A stretch of 64,000 nucleotides of DNA from Longispora sp040681875 (GCF_040681875.1 NZ_JBFAZP010000006.1:124001-188000), one strand, 5' to 3'; counted from the stretch's first letter, positions 26,801 through 35,440 are shown. The notes: generated by a model from the sequence alone, not told the origin. Translations and numbers: made by a program.

Positions 26801-27133
26801 GGGGCCCTGGGGGACACCGGGGCGGCCCTGGAGGACGCCACGGCGGCCCTGGGACTGGCCCGGGAGCTGCGGTACGCGGTGCTGGAGGGGCAGGCGCTCA
26901 CCGAACGGGCCCGGATCCACCTGGCGCGCGGCGAGTCGGACCTCGCGGTCGTCGACGGCCGGGAGGCGATCCGGATCCACCGCACGACGGGCCACCTGCT
27001 GGGCGAGGCGCGGACCCTGGAACTGCTCGCCGAGGCCACCGGCGACGAGGACCAGCGGCGGACGGCCCGCGACATCCTCGCCGAGATCGGCGTGCCGGTG
27101 CCCGAGGGGGACTCCCCCCTTCAGGTACCCTGA
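23804..27133 (+). CDS. AfsR/SARP-type regulator: OmpR-like HTH, BTAD, NB-ARC, TPR
   Basis: 1,109 residues, full length. Residues 1-95 are the winged-helix DNA-binding domain (MELRVLGTVEAV ... SAVQVHVSRIRKRL); about 100-245 are BTAD, ending in LGLTPGPDL; a linker follows; the STAND ATPase has P-loop GIGGVGKTA at 338-346 and RFPDGQLYVNLHGYS; the C-terminal ~450 residues are TPR-like helices. Paralogue of the truncated protein at the window start. Because the polysaccharide locus begins 210 bp downstream on the same strand, it is a candidate local activator, but that is only positional inference. Confidence 0.93.
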   Translation: MELRVLGTVEAVADGQSIDIGQRMERRLLGLLAVYLGCTVDTDRLIGLLWDTEPPARPRSAVQVHVSRIRKRLAAAGADRYGFALTRSGDGYLLTGEPDRVDLHRFRLLVERATAATDLAAKVALHRAAHALDRGGLFGEILNDRIWERIWPPIDAAFQDATDLRIAAELEYGRHHEVLTELAELAVRYPLRERLAELRILALYRAGRRAEALDAHQRITRRLAAELGLTPGPDLNRLHLAVLRDDPVLLLEPPETPAAPAPAAEARDVPRLLPASIADFTGRVDQLAALDTLLCAEPAGVTGPDAAPGGPPEGPAIHIPGQRDPVAGRPVPVGVIAGIGGVGKTALGLRWAHQVRDRFPDGQLYVNLHGYSTSAPLRPIEALARFLRALGVPPGQIPVDLDEAVDLYRSRIAGRQLLVFLDNANSAEQVRPLLPVGAGGLALITSRDRLAGLSARDGARRLHLDVLSGPDSVALLAWIVGPGRVTAESAAAAELAGLCDHLPLALRISAAYLADRPTLPLADHAAELRAGNRLAALEVDGDEQSSVRAAFDLSYQALAPRAARLFRLLGLAPGPDLTAAAAAQLAGTDLAEAAEGLERLAAAHLVEGHAPGRWTLHDLVRAYARERAEADEEPADRAAAEHRLHLWYGDAAHTAAHVLHPQMLRLPRPAGTVPGAAAFDTHAQALAWLDAERANLVAAIAEPPAGLPSVAWLLADSLRGYFWQRKLTVDWFAAAEASLASATAADEPLVRTAAHLSLSLANAVGSRHDRALDHGRAALELSRAHGFTDYEVVLLANCGRILSERGQMEEGARHLEAALGFELAPQVRASILANLGIVLLETGRLHRAAAELSTALSLLPADELDNVRASLLTTLARSYHQLGRPALAVDTFTRGLALARGIASVDTVVSALSGRSEAHAELGALEPALADLREGVALVREHRIVRLEADVETNLADVRWRLGRFDEAVAGHTRAVDVAVVNAQPGQRTVALIRRAAASGALGDTGAALEDATAALGLARELRYAVLEGQALTERARIHLARGESDLAVVDGREAIRIHRTTGHLLGEARTLELLAEATGDEDQRRTARDILAEIGVPVPEGDSPLQVP

Positions 27134-27299
27134 ATCAGACATTTGGTTGGTTCTTCGGACCAACAGGGCCACGTCCTCCACTGTGAACCCCGCATTACCC
27201 CAAACCCTCTTTCTTAGTCACCATGTCGGCAACTTGTCGGAGCCGTCATGCGCGCTGCCCGGGGACGGTTTACTTCACACGAGCCCCTCCCCCACACCC

Positions 27300-27321
27300 G
27301 CAGTGCTCTATTGATCACTGC
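27300..27321. promoter_or_regulatory. Inverted repeat upstream of the deacetylase gene
   Basis: GCAGTG (27300-27305) and CACTGC (27316-27321) around a 10-nt AT-rich centre, ending 21 bp before the ATG. A possible operator in the AT-rich 209-bp leader (27134-27342) of the polysaccharide genes. Confidence 0.35.
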
Positions 27322-27342
27322 CCGTCCCATCAAGGATGTGGC

Positions 27343-29433
27343 ATGAAATATCGCATGCCGGGCAGAAGTCTGCCCGGACGCATCATTCTGACTGTCGCCC
27401 TCGTCGGTTCCGTGGCAGTGGTGTCCGGCACGGTCACCACCGCCCAGGCCGCGCCGGGGCACACGGACGACCACAAGCACAGCGTGATCCGGGCGGACGC
27501 GGCCCGGCCGCAGGTCAAGACCCCGGAGAAGCTCCCGGTCCGCAACGGTCCCCTGTCGACCGCCGCACCACGCGCGGCCGCCGCGCTGGCCCCCACCGAC
27601 AAGGTGGCCCTGCGCGCCCTCGTCATCGCCGTGGACGCGGGCGACTTCGGCGCCGCCACCTGGAAGTCCAGCCTGGACCAGATCGGCGCCCCCTACGACC
27701 TGCTGTACGCCCGCAACGCGCCCCTCGGCGCGCTGACCCGGCCCGACGGCACCGGTAAGTACAACGCGGTGCTGCTGACCAACAACGCGCTGCTGTACAA
27801 CGACAACGGGAACTACGTCAGCGCCCTCGACCCCGCCGAGTGGACGGCACTCTGGGAGTACGAGAAGGCGTACAAGGTGCGGCAGGTGTCCCTGTACACC
27901 TCCTACGGCACCTACCCGGAGACCTACTGCCTGACCCCGGTCAGCGAGGGCGGCATCGGCGACACCCCGCAGAACGCGGTGCTCACGACCGCCGGCGCGC
28001 CGATCTTCGACTACCTGAAGGCAGCGGCGAACATCCCGATCTCGCTGTCCTACGTGTACCGGACAAGTGTCACCCCGAACTGCGCGGCCACCCCGATCCT
28101 CACCCTCGGCGGCAGCGTCATCGGCGTGACCAGCACGACCGCCGACGGCCGGGAGCGCCTCGCCCTGACGTTCACGTCGAACCAGTACCTGATCCAGGCG
28201 AACCTGCTGACGTACGGCCTGCTGCGGTGGGCGTCGAAGGGCGTGTTCCTCGGCGAGCAGCGGCACTGGCTCAACGTCGACGTCGACGACTGGTTCAACA
28301 ACGGCGACGTCCTCCAGCCGGACGGCACGGTGAACTCCGACCCCGGCTACCGGATGAACGGCACCGACGTCACCAGCACGAAGACCCAGCAGGCCTCGCT
28401 GCGCAGCACGTACCCGCTGGCGGCCGGCTTCGAGCTCAACGTCCCCTACAACGGCGAGGGCATCCAGCCGGGCGTCAACATCGCCTGCGCGATCATCCTC
28501 GAGGACCCGTTGACCGGGCAGTCGCGGTGCAACAAGAACGACTTCCGCTGGGTCAACCACACGCTGACCCACCCGAAGATGAACGCGACCGACTACAACA
28601 CCAGCCTCACCGAGATCCAGAGCAACCTGACGGCCGCCGCGCAGATCGGGCTGGCCGTGCCGACCACGGTGCTCAAGACCCCGGAGTACTCGGGCCTGGG
28701 CGTCTACCACCCGGACCCGAACAACGACATCGACCCGCCCACCGACTACGGGCTCGGCGCGTCCAACGTGAACCTGCTGGCCGCCGCGAAGGCCGCCGGG
28801 GTGAAGTACCTGCACGGCAACATGTCCTTCGCCAGCCAGAAGCCGTCCTGCTTCAACTGCGGGATCTACCACCCGCTGGAGCCGAGCCTGCTCATCGTGC
28901 CCGACTGGCCGACGAACATCGCCTACCACGTCACCAACCCGGCGCAGGAGACCCAGTTCTACAACTCCTACTACGGGCCGCAGGGCAAGTTCCCCTACTG
29001 GCCGGTGAACCAGACCTACGACCAGGTCATCGGTCACGAGTCGGACGTCGCGCTGCAACACGTGATGACCGGTTCGGCGTACTCGCACACGATGCACCAG
29101 AACAACCTGCGCCAGTACGCGGCGAACAAGAACCTGACGTTCGACTGGCTGCGCGCCGTGGCCGGCAAGTACAGCACCTACTACAACGTGCCGCTGCGCA
29201 ACCCCGACTGGGTCGCGCTCGCCGGCTACGTGGCCGACCGCACCGCGCACTTCGGGTCCCTGTCCGCCGGCAACGACGCCGTGTGGGACCGGGCCACGAA
29301 CCAGGTCACCTTCACGGGTACCGGTCCGGTGTTCGCCACCGGTGTCCGGGCGGCCGGGTTCGACGCGTACGGCACCGACTCGATCTCCAAGGTGCCCACC
29401 GCGACCGTCCTGACCGCGTACCCGAAGCCGTAG
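27343..29433 (+). CDS. Secreted Agd3/CE18-like polysaccharide deacetylase
   Basis: 696 residues. Sec signal peptide (cleavage near AQA-APGH, residue ~36). Residues ~80-290 resemble the carbohydrate-binding part of Agd3 (ALRALVIAVDAGDFGAATW). The deacetylase core carries NVDVDDWF at 311-318 (metal/catalytic Asp motif) and NHTLTHP at 405-411 (His pair). A C-terminal domain follows from about 600. In Aspergillus, Agd3 removes acetyl groups from GalNAc in galactosaminogalactan; PelA does the same for Pel. The downstream PelF-like gene, 16 bp away, supports such a role. Exact substrate is inferred. Confidence 0.8.
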   Translation: MKYRMPGRSLPGRIILTVALVGSVAVVSGTVTTAQAAPGHTDDHKHSVIRADAARPQVKTPEKLPVRNGPLSTAAPRAAAALAPTDKVALRALVIAVDAGDFGAATWKSSLDQIGAPYDLLYARNAPLGALTRPDGTGKYNAVLLTNNALLYNDNGNYVSALDPAEWTALWEYEKAYKVRQVSLYTSYGTYPETYCLTPVSEGGIGDTPQNAVLTTAGAPIFDYLKAAANIPISLSYVYRTSVTPNCAATPILTLGGSVIGVTSTTADGRERLALTFTSNQYLIQANLLTYGLLRWASKGVFLGEQRHWLNVDVDDWFNNGDVLQPDGTVNSDPGYRMNGTDVTSTKTQQASLRSTYPLAAGFELNVPYNGEGIQPGVNIACAIILEDPLTGQSRCNKNDFRWVNHTLTHPKMNATDYNTSLTEIQSNLTAAAQIGLAVPTTVLKTPEYSGLGVYHPDPNNDIDPPTDYGLGASNVNLLAAAKAAGVKYLHGNMSFASQKPSCFNCGIYHPLEPSLLIVPDWPTNIAYHVTNPAQETQFYNSYYGPQGKFPYWPVNQTYDQVIGHESDVALQHVMTGSAYSHTMHQNNLRQYAANKNLTFDWLRAVAGKYSTYYNVPLRNPDWVALAGYVADRTAHFGSLSAGNDAVWDRATNQVTFTGTGPVFATGVRAAGFDAYGTDSISKVPTATVLTAYPKP

Positions 29434-29449
29434 AAGGGAGGTGGGGGCG

Positions 29450-30976
29450 ATGCTCCCCATGACGACACGCCCCCACACCCCGCTGAAGAGCTGGCGGGCC
29501 ATCGGGCGGGCCTCCGTGGCCGACCCGGTGGTCCCCCGGCAGCGCGACCGGCGCACCACCCGGGTCGCCATGATCTCCGAGGGCACCTACCCGCACCACT
29601 TCGGCGGGGTCAGCGTCTGGATGGACCAGCTGATCCGGGGCATGCCGGAGCACCGGTTCCAGGTGGTGGCCCTCACCGTCACCGGGGTCGAGAAGAGCGT
29701 CTGGGACATCCCCGACAACCTCGACCAGGTCATCAACATCCCACTGTGGACCCAGCGCGAGCGCGAGCCCGACCGCGAGCCGCAGTGGTTCACCGACGCG
29801 CACGCCACGTTCCTGCGCGCCCTGATCCGGCCCGCCGAGGTGCGGGAACGCTGGAGCCAGCAGGGCCGCGAGTCGTTCCTCCAGGCGCTGCGGGCCCTGT
29901 TCGACTACGCGCAGATCGCCGACCTGACCGCCGCGCTGACCAGCAACGCCGCGATCAGCCGCCTGATGGACGCCTGGCACGAGTCCGGCATGGACATCGG
30001 CGAGCCGCTCTGCCTGGCCGACGCGCTGACCGCCGCCGACCTCATCGAGCACATGCTCCGGCCCCTGTCGGCGCCGCCCGTCGAGGTCGACATCTGCCAC
30101 CTGGCCATGAACGGGCTCGCCGGCCTCGTCGCGCTGGCCGCCAAGTGGCGCAACGGATCCAAGATCATTCTTTCCGAGCACGGGGTGTACCTGCGGGAAC
30201 GCTACCTGTCCATGGTCAACGAGGACGTGCCGCACGCCGTGAAGGTGCTGCTGCTGAACTTCTTCCGCACCCTGGCCGTGGCCACCTACCACAGCGCGGA
30301 CCTGCTCGCCCCGCACTCGAACTACAACCGGCGCTGGGCGCTGTACAACGGGGCCACCCCGGCGCGGATGCGCACCATGTACAACGGCGTCGACCCGGCC
30401 GACTTCCCCGCCGCGACCGGCGAGCCGGACGTGCCCACGATCGTGTTCATGGGCCGGATCGACCCGCTCAAGGACCTGCACACCCTGATCCGGGCGTTCT
30501 CCCTGGTCAAGGAGGAGGTGCCCGACGCGCGGCTCAAGATGTTCGGGCCGATCCCCGAGGTGAACCAGGAGTACGCGGCGAGCTGCCGCAAACTCGTCGA
30601 CGACCTCGGGCTCACCGACTCCGCCACCTTCGAGGGCCGGATCGCCAGCCAGGTCGACGCGTACCACGCCGGGCACATCAACGTGCTGACCTCGATCTCC
30701 GAGGGGTTCCCGTACACCATCGTGGAGGCCATGGCCACCGGCCGCCCGCCAGTGTGCACCAACGTCGGCGGGGTCGCCGAGGCCGTGGGCGACGCCGGGA
30801 TCGTGTGCGCGGCCCGTGACCACGTCGCCATCGCCGCCGGCTGCGTCAAGCTGCTCACCGACCACGACCTGCGCCGCCGGCTCGGGGTGGCCGCCCGGGA
30901 ACGGATCCTGAACAACTTCACCCTGGCCCAGTCCATCGAGGCCTACCGGTCGGTCTACGAAGAGGTCCTGGCGTGA
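29450..30976 (+). CDS. PelF-like GT4 glycosyltransferase
   Basis: 508 residues. The N-terminal Rossmann domain has SEGTYPHHFGGVSVW (43-57), a hallmark of PelF, and an extended helical insert. The C-terminal domain has MGRIDPLKDLHTLI and the E-x7-E sugar-nucleotide motif SEGFPYTIVEA (Glu421, Glu429). PelF polymerises UDP-GalNAc/GlcNAc in Pel synthesis in the cytoplasm. SD GGGAGG at 29436-29441 selects the ATG at 29450; an ATG three codons later is possible. It overlaps the next gene by GTGA. Confidence 0.88.
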   Translation: MLPMTTRPHTPLKSWRAIGRASVADPVVPRQRDRRTTRVAMISEGTYPHHFGGVSVWMDQLIRGMPEHRFQVVALTVTGVEKSVWDIPDNLDQVINIPLWTQREREPDREPQWFTDAHATFLRALIRPAEVRERWSQQGRESFLQALRALFDYAQIADLTAALTSNAAISRLMDAWHESGMDIGEPLCLADALTAADLIEHMLRPLSAPPVEVDICHLAMNGLAGLVALAAKWRNGSKIILSEHGVYLRERYLSMVNEDVPHAVKVLLLNFFRTLAVATYHSADLLAPHSNYNRRWALYNGATPARMRTMYNGVDPADFPAATGEPDVPTIVFMGRIDPLKDLHTLIRAFSLVKEEVPDARLKMFGPIPEVNQEYAASCRKLVDDLGLTDSATFEGRIASQVDAYHAGHINVLTSISEGFPYTIVEAMATGRPPVCTNVGGVAEAVGDAGIVCAARDHVAIAAGCVKLLTDHDLRRRLGVAARERILNNFTLAQSIEAYRSVYEEVLA

Positions 30977-32343
30977 CCGACACGCTCCAGCTCCGCCAGG
31001 TCGACCCCGTGGACGCGCTCGCCACCAAGGTGTCGGACCGCTGCGGCCTGGCCATCGACCCGCTGCAGATCGCCGCGATGCTCGAGAGCGACGGCATGAC
31101 CGACCGGATGGCCCTGCAGGACTACGGCTACAAGGACGTGTTCGCCCTCGCCGAGGACATCTACCGGCGGATCCCGCACCGTGGCCCCGGCGAGCCGCAC
31201 CCGCGCCCCGACCGGATCCAGGCCCTGCGCGAACTGTCCCACGGCCTGCTCTACACCCTGCCCAGCGCCGTCTTCCCGGCCGTCGCGTTCCTGCTCGGGG
31301 CGAAGGACACGATCACCGGCATGGTGTACGCGACCGCGTTCGGTTGGGTGTGGACCATGGGCTGGACCTCGGTGGCCTACCGGATGCTCGGGCACGGCCG
31401 CAAGGACCTGGCCGCCATGGTGCTCCGCCGCAGCCTCGTCCTCGGCGTGCTCGTCCCCACCGCGATCGGCGCGCTGTTCCTGCCGCCCCCGACCCTGGCC
31501 CTGACCGTCGCGCAGCTCGCGTTCCAGCTCGCGGGCGGCATCCTGCTGTTCCACCGCCGCGAACCGGTGCTCTTCGCGCTGTCGGCCCCCGCCGTCGGGG
31601 TCGGCCTCGGTTTCCTGTTCGGCGACGGCACCCGCGCCCTGGCCGTGGCCGCCGTCGCCGCCGCCGGGGCCTGCGTGCTGCTGGTGTGCGCGTTCGCCGT
31701 GCTGGAGGTGGTGCGGATCGCCCCCGTCAAGGAGCCGGCGGTGCCGATCCGGTCGGAGATCCCCCGCGCGCTGCCCGTCATCGCCTACGCCGCCCTGTCC
31801 GCCCTCTACCTGCTGTCCGCCGACGCGCGCTTCGACCAGCCCCGGCTCGACCTGGCGCTGGCCGTGACGCCGATCGTGCTCGGCATGGGCGTCCTGGAGT
31901 GGCGGGCCCGCCGGTTCGGGGAGCGCAGCCTCGGGCTGTTGCGCCGGACCCGGTACCCGGCGGAGTTCCGCGCCCGGGTGCTCCGGGCGTTCGCCGTCGA
32001 CATCACCGTCGCCGTGGGGACGCTGGCCTGCCTGGCCGGGGTGCTCGCGGCGTTCCTGTACGCCAACGGCCAGCTGTCCCGGCTGGGCGTGGCGTCGCTC
32101 GCCGGGCACGTGCTGCTCGGCGGCGCGTACTTCACGGGTTTCCTGCTCATCAACCAGGCCCGGTTCGGCCGGCTGCTCGGGGTGCTCGGCTGCGTCGTGG
32201 CCGGCTACCTGGGCGCCGTGGCCTACCTGGGCCCCGACCGTCAGGTGCTGGTGTTCGGCATCTGCAGCGCACTGCTCGTGTTCGGCCTGGTCATCGGGCT
32301 GCTCCCCGATCTCGGACAGGTCTGGCGTTACGCCAGCTACTAG
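30973..32343 (+). CDS. Polytopic membrane protein of polysaccharide operon (PelG-like role possible)
   Basis: 456 residues. A cytoplasmic N-terminal region of ~85 residues (DYGYKDVFALAEDIYRRIP) is followed by about ten to twelve membrane spans. I see no ATP-binding or glycosyltransferase motif. The position directly after the PelF-like gene, sharing a GTGA overlap, is where Pel systems place PelG, a flippase-type exporter; the N-terminal helical region plus many spans would suit that. Sequence similarity to PelG is not obvious to me, so the transport role is an inference. Confidence 0.7.
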   Translation: MTDTLQLRQVDPVDALATKVSDRCGLAIDPLQIAAMLESDGMTDRMALQDYGYKDVFALAEDIYRRIPHRGPGEPHPRPDRIQALRELSHGLLYTLPSAVFPAVAFLLGAKDTITGMVYATAFGWVWTMGWTSVAYRMLGHGRKDLAAMVLRRSLVLGVLVPTAIGALFLPPPTLALTVAQLAFQLAGGILLFHRREPVLFALSAPAVGVGLGFLFGDGTRALAVAAVAAAGACVLLVCAFAVLEVVRIAPVKEPAVPIRSEIPRALPVIAYAALSALYLLSADARFDQPRLDLALAVTPIVLGMGVLEWRARRFGERSLGLLRRTRYPAEFRARVLRAFAVDITVAVGTLACLAGVLAAFLYANGQLSRLGVASLAGHVLLGGAYFTGFLLINQARFGRLLGVLGCVVAGYLGAVAYLGPDRQVLVFGICSALLVFGLVIGLLPDLGQVWRYASY

Positions 32344-32356
32344 AGAGGAACTGGTC

Positions 32357-33154
32357 ATGCACGTAGTCATCCTCGCCGGCGGCCGCGGTGTCCGGCTCCG
32401 TCCGTACACGACCGCCCTGCCGAAACCCCTCGTGCCCATCGGCGACGAGTACGCGATCCTCGACATCATCCTGCGGCAGCTCCGCTCGTACGGGTTCACC
32501 TCCGTGACCCTCGCGATCGGGCACCTCGGCTCCCTGATCCGCGCGTTCGTCGGCGACGGCTCCCAGTGGGACCTGTCCGTCGACTACGCCGAGGAGGACC
32601 GGCCGCTGTCGACGATCGGCCCCATGTTCAACATCCTCGACCAGCTGCCCGAGCACTTCCTCGTCATGAACGGCGACGTGCTCACCGACCTCGACTACGG
32701 CCAGCTGCTCACGAAGCACATCGCCTCCGAGGCGCCGCTGACCGTGGCCACCTACAACCGCCAGGTGAAGATCGACTTCGGTTGCCTGGAGGCCGTGGAC
32801 GGCACCGTGGTCAGCTTCACCGAGAAGCCCACCCTCGACTACTCGGTGAGCATGGGCATCTACGGCATGTCCCGCAAGACCCTCGCCCCGTACCCCAAGG
32901 GCGTGGCCTTCGGTTTCGACGACCTCGTCCTCGACCTCCTCGACCGGAAGGAGCCCCCCGCCTCGCACCTGTTCACCGGCTACTGGCTCGACATCGGCCG
33001 GCCGGACGACTACGACGAGGCGAACCGGACGTTCGACCTGATCAAGCCACTGTTGCTGCCGGGCCCCCGACAGCCGGAGGACGACAAGCCGTCCGCCGGT
33101 CACGACAGCACCGCCACCCCCGTGCCCAGTCCACCCGTATCCACCTGGCGGTAG
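32357..33154 (+). CDS. Sugar-1-phosphate nucleotidyltransferase
   Basis: 265 residues. NTP_transferase fold: ILAGGRGVRLRPYTTALPKP (5-24) is the nucleotide/pyrophosphate-binding signature, FLVMNGDVLTDLDY carries the metal-binding Asp, and VSFTEKP the sugar-site Lys. GYWLDIGRPDDYDEAN ends the catalytic core, followed by a disordered Pro/Ser/Thr tail. Makes an NDP-sugar from NTP and a sugar 1-phosphate; nucleotide and sugar cannot be fixed from sequence. SD GAGAGGAA precedes the ATG. Confidence 0.9.
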   Translation: MHVVILAGGRGVRLRPYTTALPKPLVPIGDEYAILDIILRQLRSYGFTSVTLAIGHLGSLIRAFVGDGSQWDLSVDYAEEDRPLSTIGPMFNILDQLPEHFLVMNGDVLTDLDYGQLLTKHIASEAPLTVATYNRQVKIDFGCLEAVDGTVVSFTEKPTLDYSVSMGIYGMSRKTLAPYPKGVAFGFDDLVLDLLDRKEPPASHLFTGYWLDIGRPDDYDEANRTFDLIKPLLLPGPRQPEDDKPSAGHDSTATPVPSPPVSTWR

Positions 33155-33157
33155 TCC

Positions 33158-34015
33158 ATGCGAGTTCTCCTGTTCGGAGCGTCCGGTTTCATCGGCAAGA
33201 ACGTCCACGCGGCGCTGACCGCGGCCGGGGCCGAGGTGCTGCCCGCCGGCCGGCGCGGCCCGATCATCCACGACCTGGTGGTCGACGGCCCGGCGCGGCT
33301 CGCCTCGCTGCTGGCGGCGCACCGGCCCGACGCGGTGGTCAACTGCGCCGGCCTGCTCAGCGGCAGCACGGCCGAGCTGGTCGAGGCCAACGTCACGGCC
33401 GTGGCCCGGCTGATCGACGCGTGCTCCTTCCTGGGTACCCGGCTCGTCACGCTCGGCTCCGCCGCCGAGTACGGCGTCGTGCCGCACGGGGTGCCCGTCG
33501 CCGAGGACGCCCCCTGCCGCCCCGTCGGCGGGTACGGCGTCACCCGGCTCGCCGCCACCGAACTGGTCCGGCTGGCCGTCGCCGACAACCGGCTCGACGG
33601 CGCGGTGCTCCGGGTGTTCAACCCGCTCGGCCCCGGCCTGCCCGCCGACAACGTCCTCGGCCGGGCGCTGCGCCAGCTGCACTCCGGGGTCGTCCGGCTC
33701 GGGCCGCTCGGCGCGCACCGGGACTTCGTCGACGGCCGGGACGTGGGCTCGGCGATCGCCGCCGCGACCCTCGCGCCCCAGCTGCCCGAGACCGTGCTGA
33801 ACGTCGGCAGCGGGACCGCCGTGGCCACCCGGGAGGCCGTGCGGATGCTGTGCGCGGCGGCCGGGTTCACCGGGGAGCTGATCGAGGGCGAGCAGGCGCC
33901 CGGGCGGTCGGCCGGGGTCGAGTGGATCGCGGCGGACCTGACCCTGATCACCCGGACGCTGGGGTGGCGGCCGGCGTACGACCTGGAGGCGGCGGTGAAG
34001 GAGCTGCTGCTCTAG
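33158..34015 (+). CDS. NAD-dependent epimerase/dehydratase-like protein, YxxxR variant
   Basis: 285 residues. Extended SDR fold: GASGFIGKNV nucleotide-binding loop (8-17), NCAGLLSGS, LGSAAEYG with Ser, and GGYGVTRLAATEL. The catalytic pair normally reads Y-x3-K; here it is Tyr126-x3-Arg130, with Lys replaced by Arg. RVFNPLGPGLPADN and RDFVDGRDVG are standard sugar-epimerase segments. It is the last gene of the rightward polysaccharide arm, 3 bp after the nucleotidyltransferase. It could be a reductase/epimerase of altered activity or a non-catalytic partner. Confidence 0.85.
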   Translation: MRVLLFGASGFIGKNVHAALTAAGAEVLPAGRRGPIIHDLVVDGPARLASLLAAHRPDAVVNCAGLLSGSTAELVEANVTAVARLIDACSFLGTRLVTLGSAAEYGVVPHGVPVAEDAPCRPVGGYGVTRLAATELVRLAVADNRLDGAVLRVFNPLGPGLPADNVLGRALRQLHSGVVRLGPLGAHRDFVDGRDVGSAIAAATLAPQLPETVLNVGSGTAVATREAVRMLCAAAGFTGELIEGEQAPGRSAGVEWIAADLTLITRTLGWRPAYDLEAAVKELLL

Positions 34016-34143
34016 GGTGCGCCCGCGCGGGCCGGCCGCCACCGGCCCCGCTCCGGGCCCACTCCGGCCCCACTCCGGCCCCGCTCCGGGCCGGGCCGCC
34101 ACCTGCCCCGGGACCGGCTCTCAGTGCCCGCCCCGGGCCCGGC

Positions 34144-34174
34144 TTGACCTCAACCCAGGTCGAGATGGCAGGGT
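34144..34174 (+). promoter_or_regulatory. MerR-type promoter of the MFS gene
   Basis: -35 TTGACC (34144-34149) and -10-like CAGGGT (34169-34174) are 19 bp apart, with the dyad ACCTCAACC-CA-GGTCGAGAT between them; ATG follows the hexamer by 7 nt. A long spacer holding a dyad is the MerR/SoxR-family arrangement. Upstream, 34020-34090 holds only short CCGGCCCC/ACTCCGG repeats. Confidence 0.6.
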
Positions 34175-34181
34175 CCCCCGC

Positions 34182-35405
34182 ATGACCGTTGTCGCGCCCT
34201 CCCGGCGGCCCTACCTGCGCGTCCTGCGCCACCCGGTGCTCCGCCGGTTCCTGCCCGCCGTGCTGCTGTCCGCGTTCGGGGACGGCATGAGCTTCGTCGC
34301 GGTCGCCTGGCTGGCCGTGCAGCTCGCCCCGGCCGACCAGCGCGGGGTGTGGACGGGCCTGGCCGTCGCCGCGTACGCCCTGCCGGCCACCCTCGGCGCG
34401 GTCCTGCTCGGCCCGCTGGTCCGCCGGTTCGACGGGGCGCGGCTGGTGGCCGTGGACGCGACCCTGCGGGCCGGCATGCTGGGCACCATCGCGGTGCTGG
34501 CCGTCGCGGACCTGCTCGACCCGGGCCTGTACGTCGCCCTCCTCGCCGTGTCCTCGCTCCTGCACGCCTGGGGCAACGCGGGCGTGTACACCCTGGTCGC
34601 CGAGGAGCTCGACGAGGAGGACCGGGTGACCGGCAACGCGCTGGTCTCCTCGGTGCAGCAGGCGTCGTTCGTGATCGGCCCGGCCCTCGCCGGCCTCGCG
34701 ACGGCGGTCACGGGTCCCGGCTGGGTGATCGGGGCCGACGCGGTGACGTTCGCGATCCTGGCCGTGACCTGCGTGGGCATCGTCCGGTCCCGGCCGCCCC
34801 GGACGCTGCCGCCGCCGGAGCGGGGCGGCGCCTGGCGGACCCTGCGCGCCCATCCGCAACTGCTGGCCCTGATCGGCGTGACCTGCGCGTTCTTCTTCCT
34901 GTACGGCCCGGTCGAGGTCGCCATGCCCGTGCACATCGCCGACGAGCTGCACGGCTCGGCGGGCCTGTTGGGCGGCTACGTCGCCGCGTACGGCGTCGGG
35001 ACCGTCCTCGGCTCCCTGTGCGCCGGGCTGCTGCGCCGGCTGCCGCTGTGGCCGGTGATCGCGGCGATCGTGGTCGGCTGGGGGCTGTGCCTGCTGCCCA
35101 ACGGGCTGACCGACGCCGTGGCCCCCGGCATGGTCGGCTTCGGGATCGGCGGGTTCGTCTACGGCCCGTTCACCGCGATCTGCACGGCCCTGTTCCAGAA
35201 GAGCGCCCCGGCGGAGCACCTGAGCCAGGTACTCGCGTTCCGGGGCGCCCTGATCTCGCCGGCCGCGGCGCTCGGCACGGCCGTCGGCGGGCCGCTGGTG
35301 GGTGCGATCGGCGGCCGGCAGACGATGCTGGTCTCGGCCCTGGCGACGATCCTGTTCGGGGTACTGCTCGCGCTGGCCTCCCTGCCCACCCTGCGCCGGC
35401 GCTGA
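34182..35405 (+). CDS. MFS transporter
   Basis: 407 residues with about 12 membrane spans in two halves joined by a cytoplasmic loop (RSRPPRTLPPPERGG). N-terminal signature FLPAVLLSAFGDGMSFVAVAW and a loop LVRRFDGARL between spans 2 and 3 match the MFS-1 (drug/macrolide efflux-like) group. The promoter is of MerR type, so expression is probably induced by a small molecule or redox signal; no MerR gene is in the window. Ends at a strong bidirectional terminator. Confidence 0.9.
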   Translation: MTVVAPSRRPYLRVLRHPVLRRFLPAVLLSAFGDGMSFVAVAWLAVQLAPADQRGVWTGLAVAAYALPATLGAVLLGPLVRRFDGARLVAVDATLRAGMLGTIAVLAVADLLDPGLYVALLAVSSLLHAWGNAGVYTLVAEELDEEDRVTGNALVSSVQQASFVIGPALAGLATAVTGPGWVIGADAVTFAILAVTCVGIVRSRPPRTLPPPERGGAWRTLRAHPQLLALIGVTCAFFFLYGPVEVAMPVHIADELHGSAGLLGGYVAAYGVGTVLGSLCAGLLRRLPLWPVIAAIVVGWGLCLLPNGLTDAVAPGMVGFGIGGFVYGPFTAICTALFQKSAPAEHLSQVLAFRGALISPAAALGTAVGGPLVGAIGGRQTMLVSALATILFGVLLALASLPTLRRR

Positions 35406-35440
35406 CCGCCCCGGTGGCCGTCCACGCCACCGGGGCGGTC
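35404..35440. terminator. Bidirectional terminator, MFS / P450
   Basis: Perfect 15-bp stem (35404-35418 with 35426-35440) and 7-nt loop; it starts within the MFS stop codon and lies 50 bp from the convergent P450 stop. Confidence 0.85.

Noticed and set aside
27134..27342. c-di-GMP riboswitch ahead of the polysaccharide genes
   Set aside because: None of the conserved c-di-GMP aptamer segments can be found; only a small inverted repeat and a 6-bp hairpin.
34016..34181. Gene in the gap before the MFS gene
   Set aside because: The sequence is short CCGGCCCC/ACTCCGG repeats and the promoter; no start with a ribosome site.
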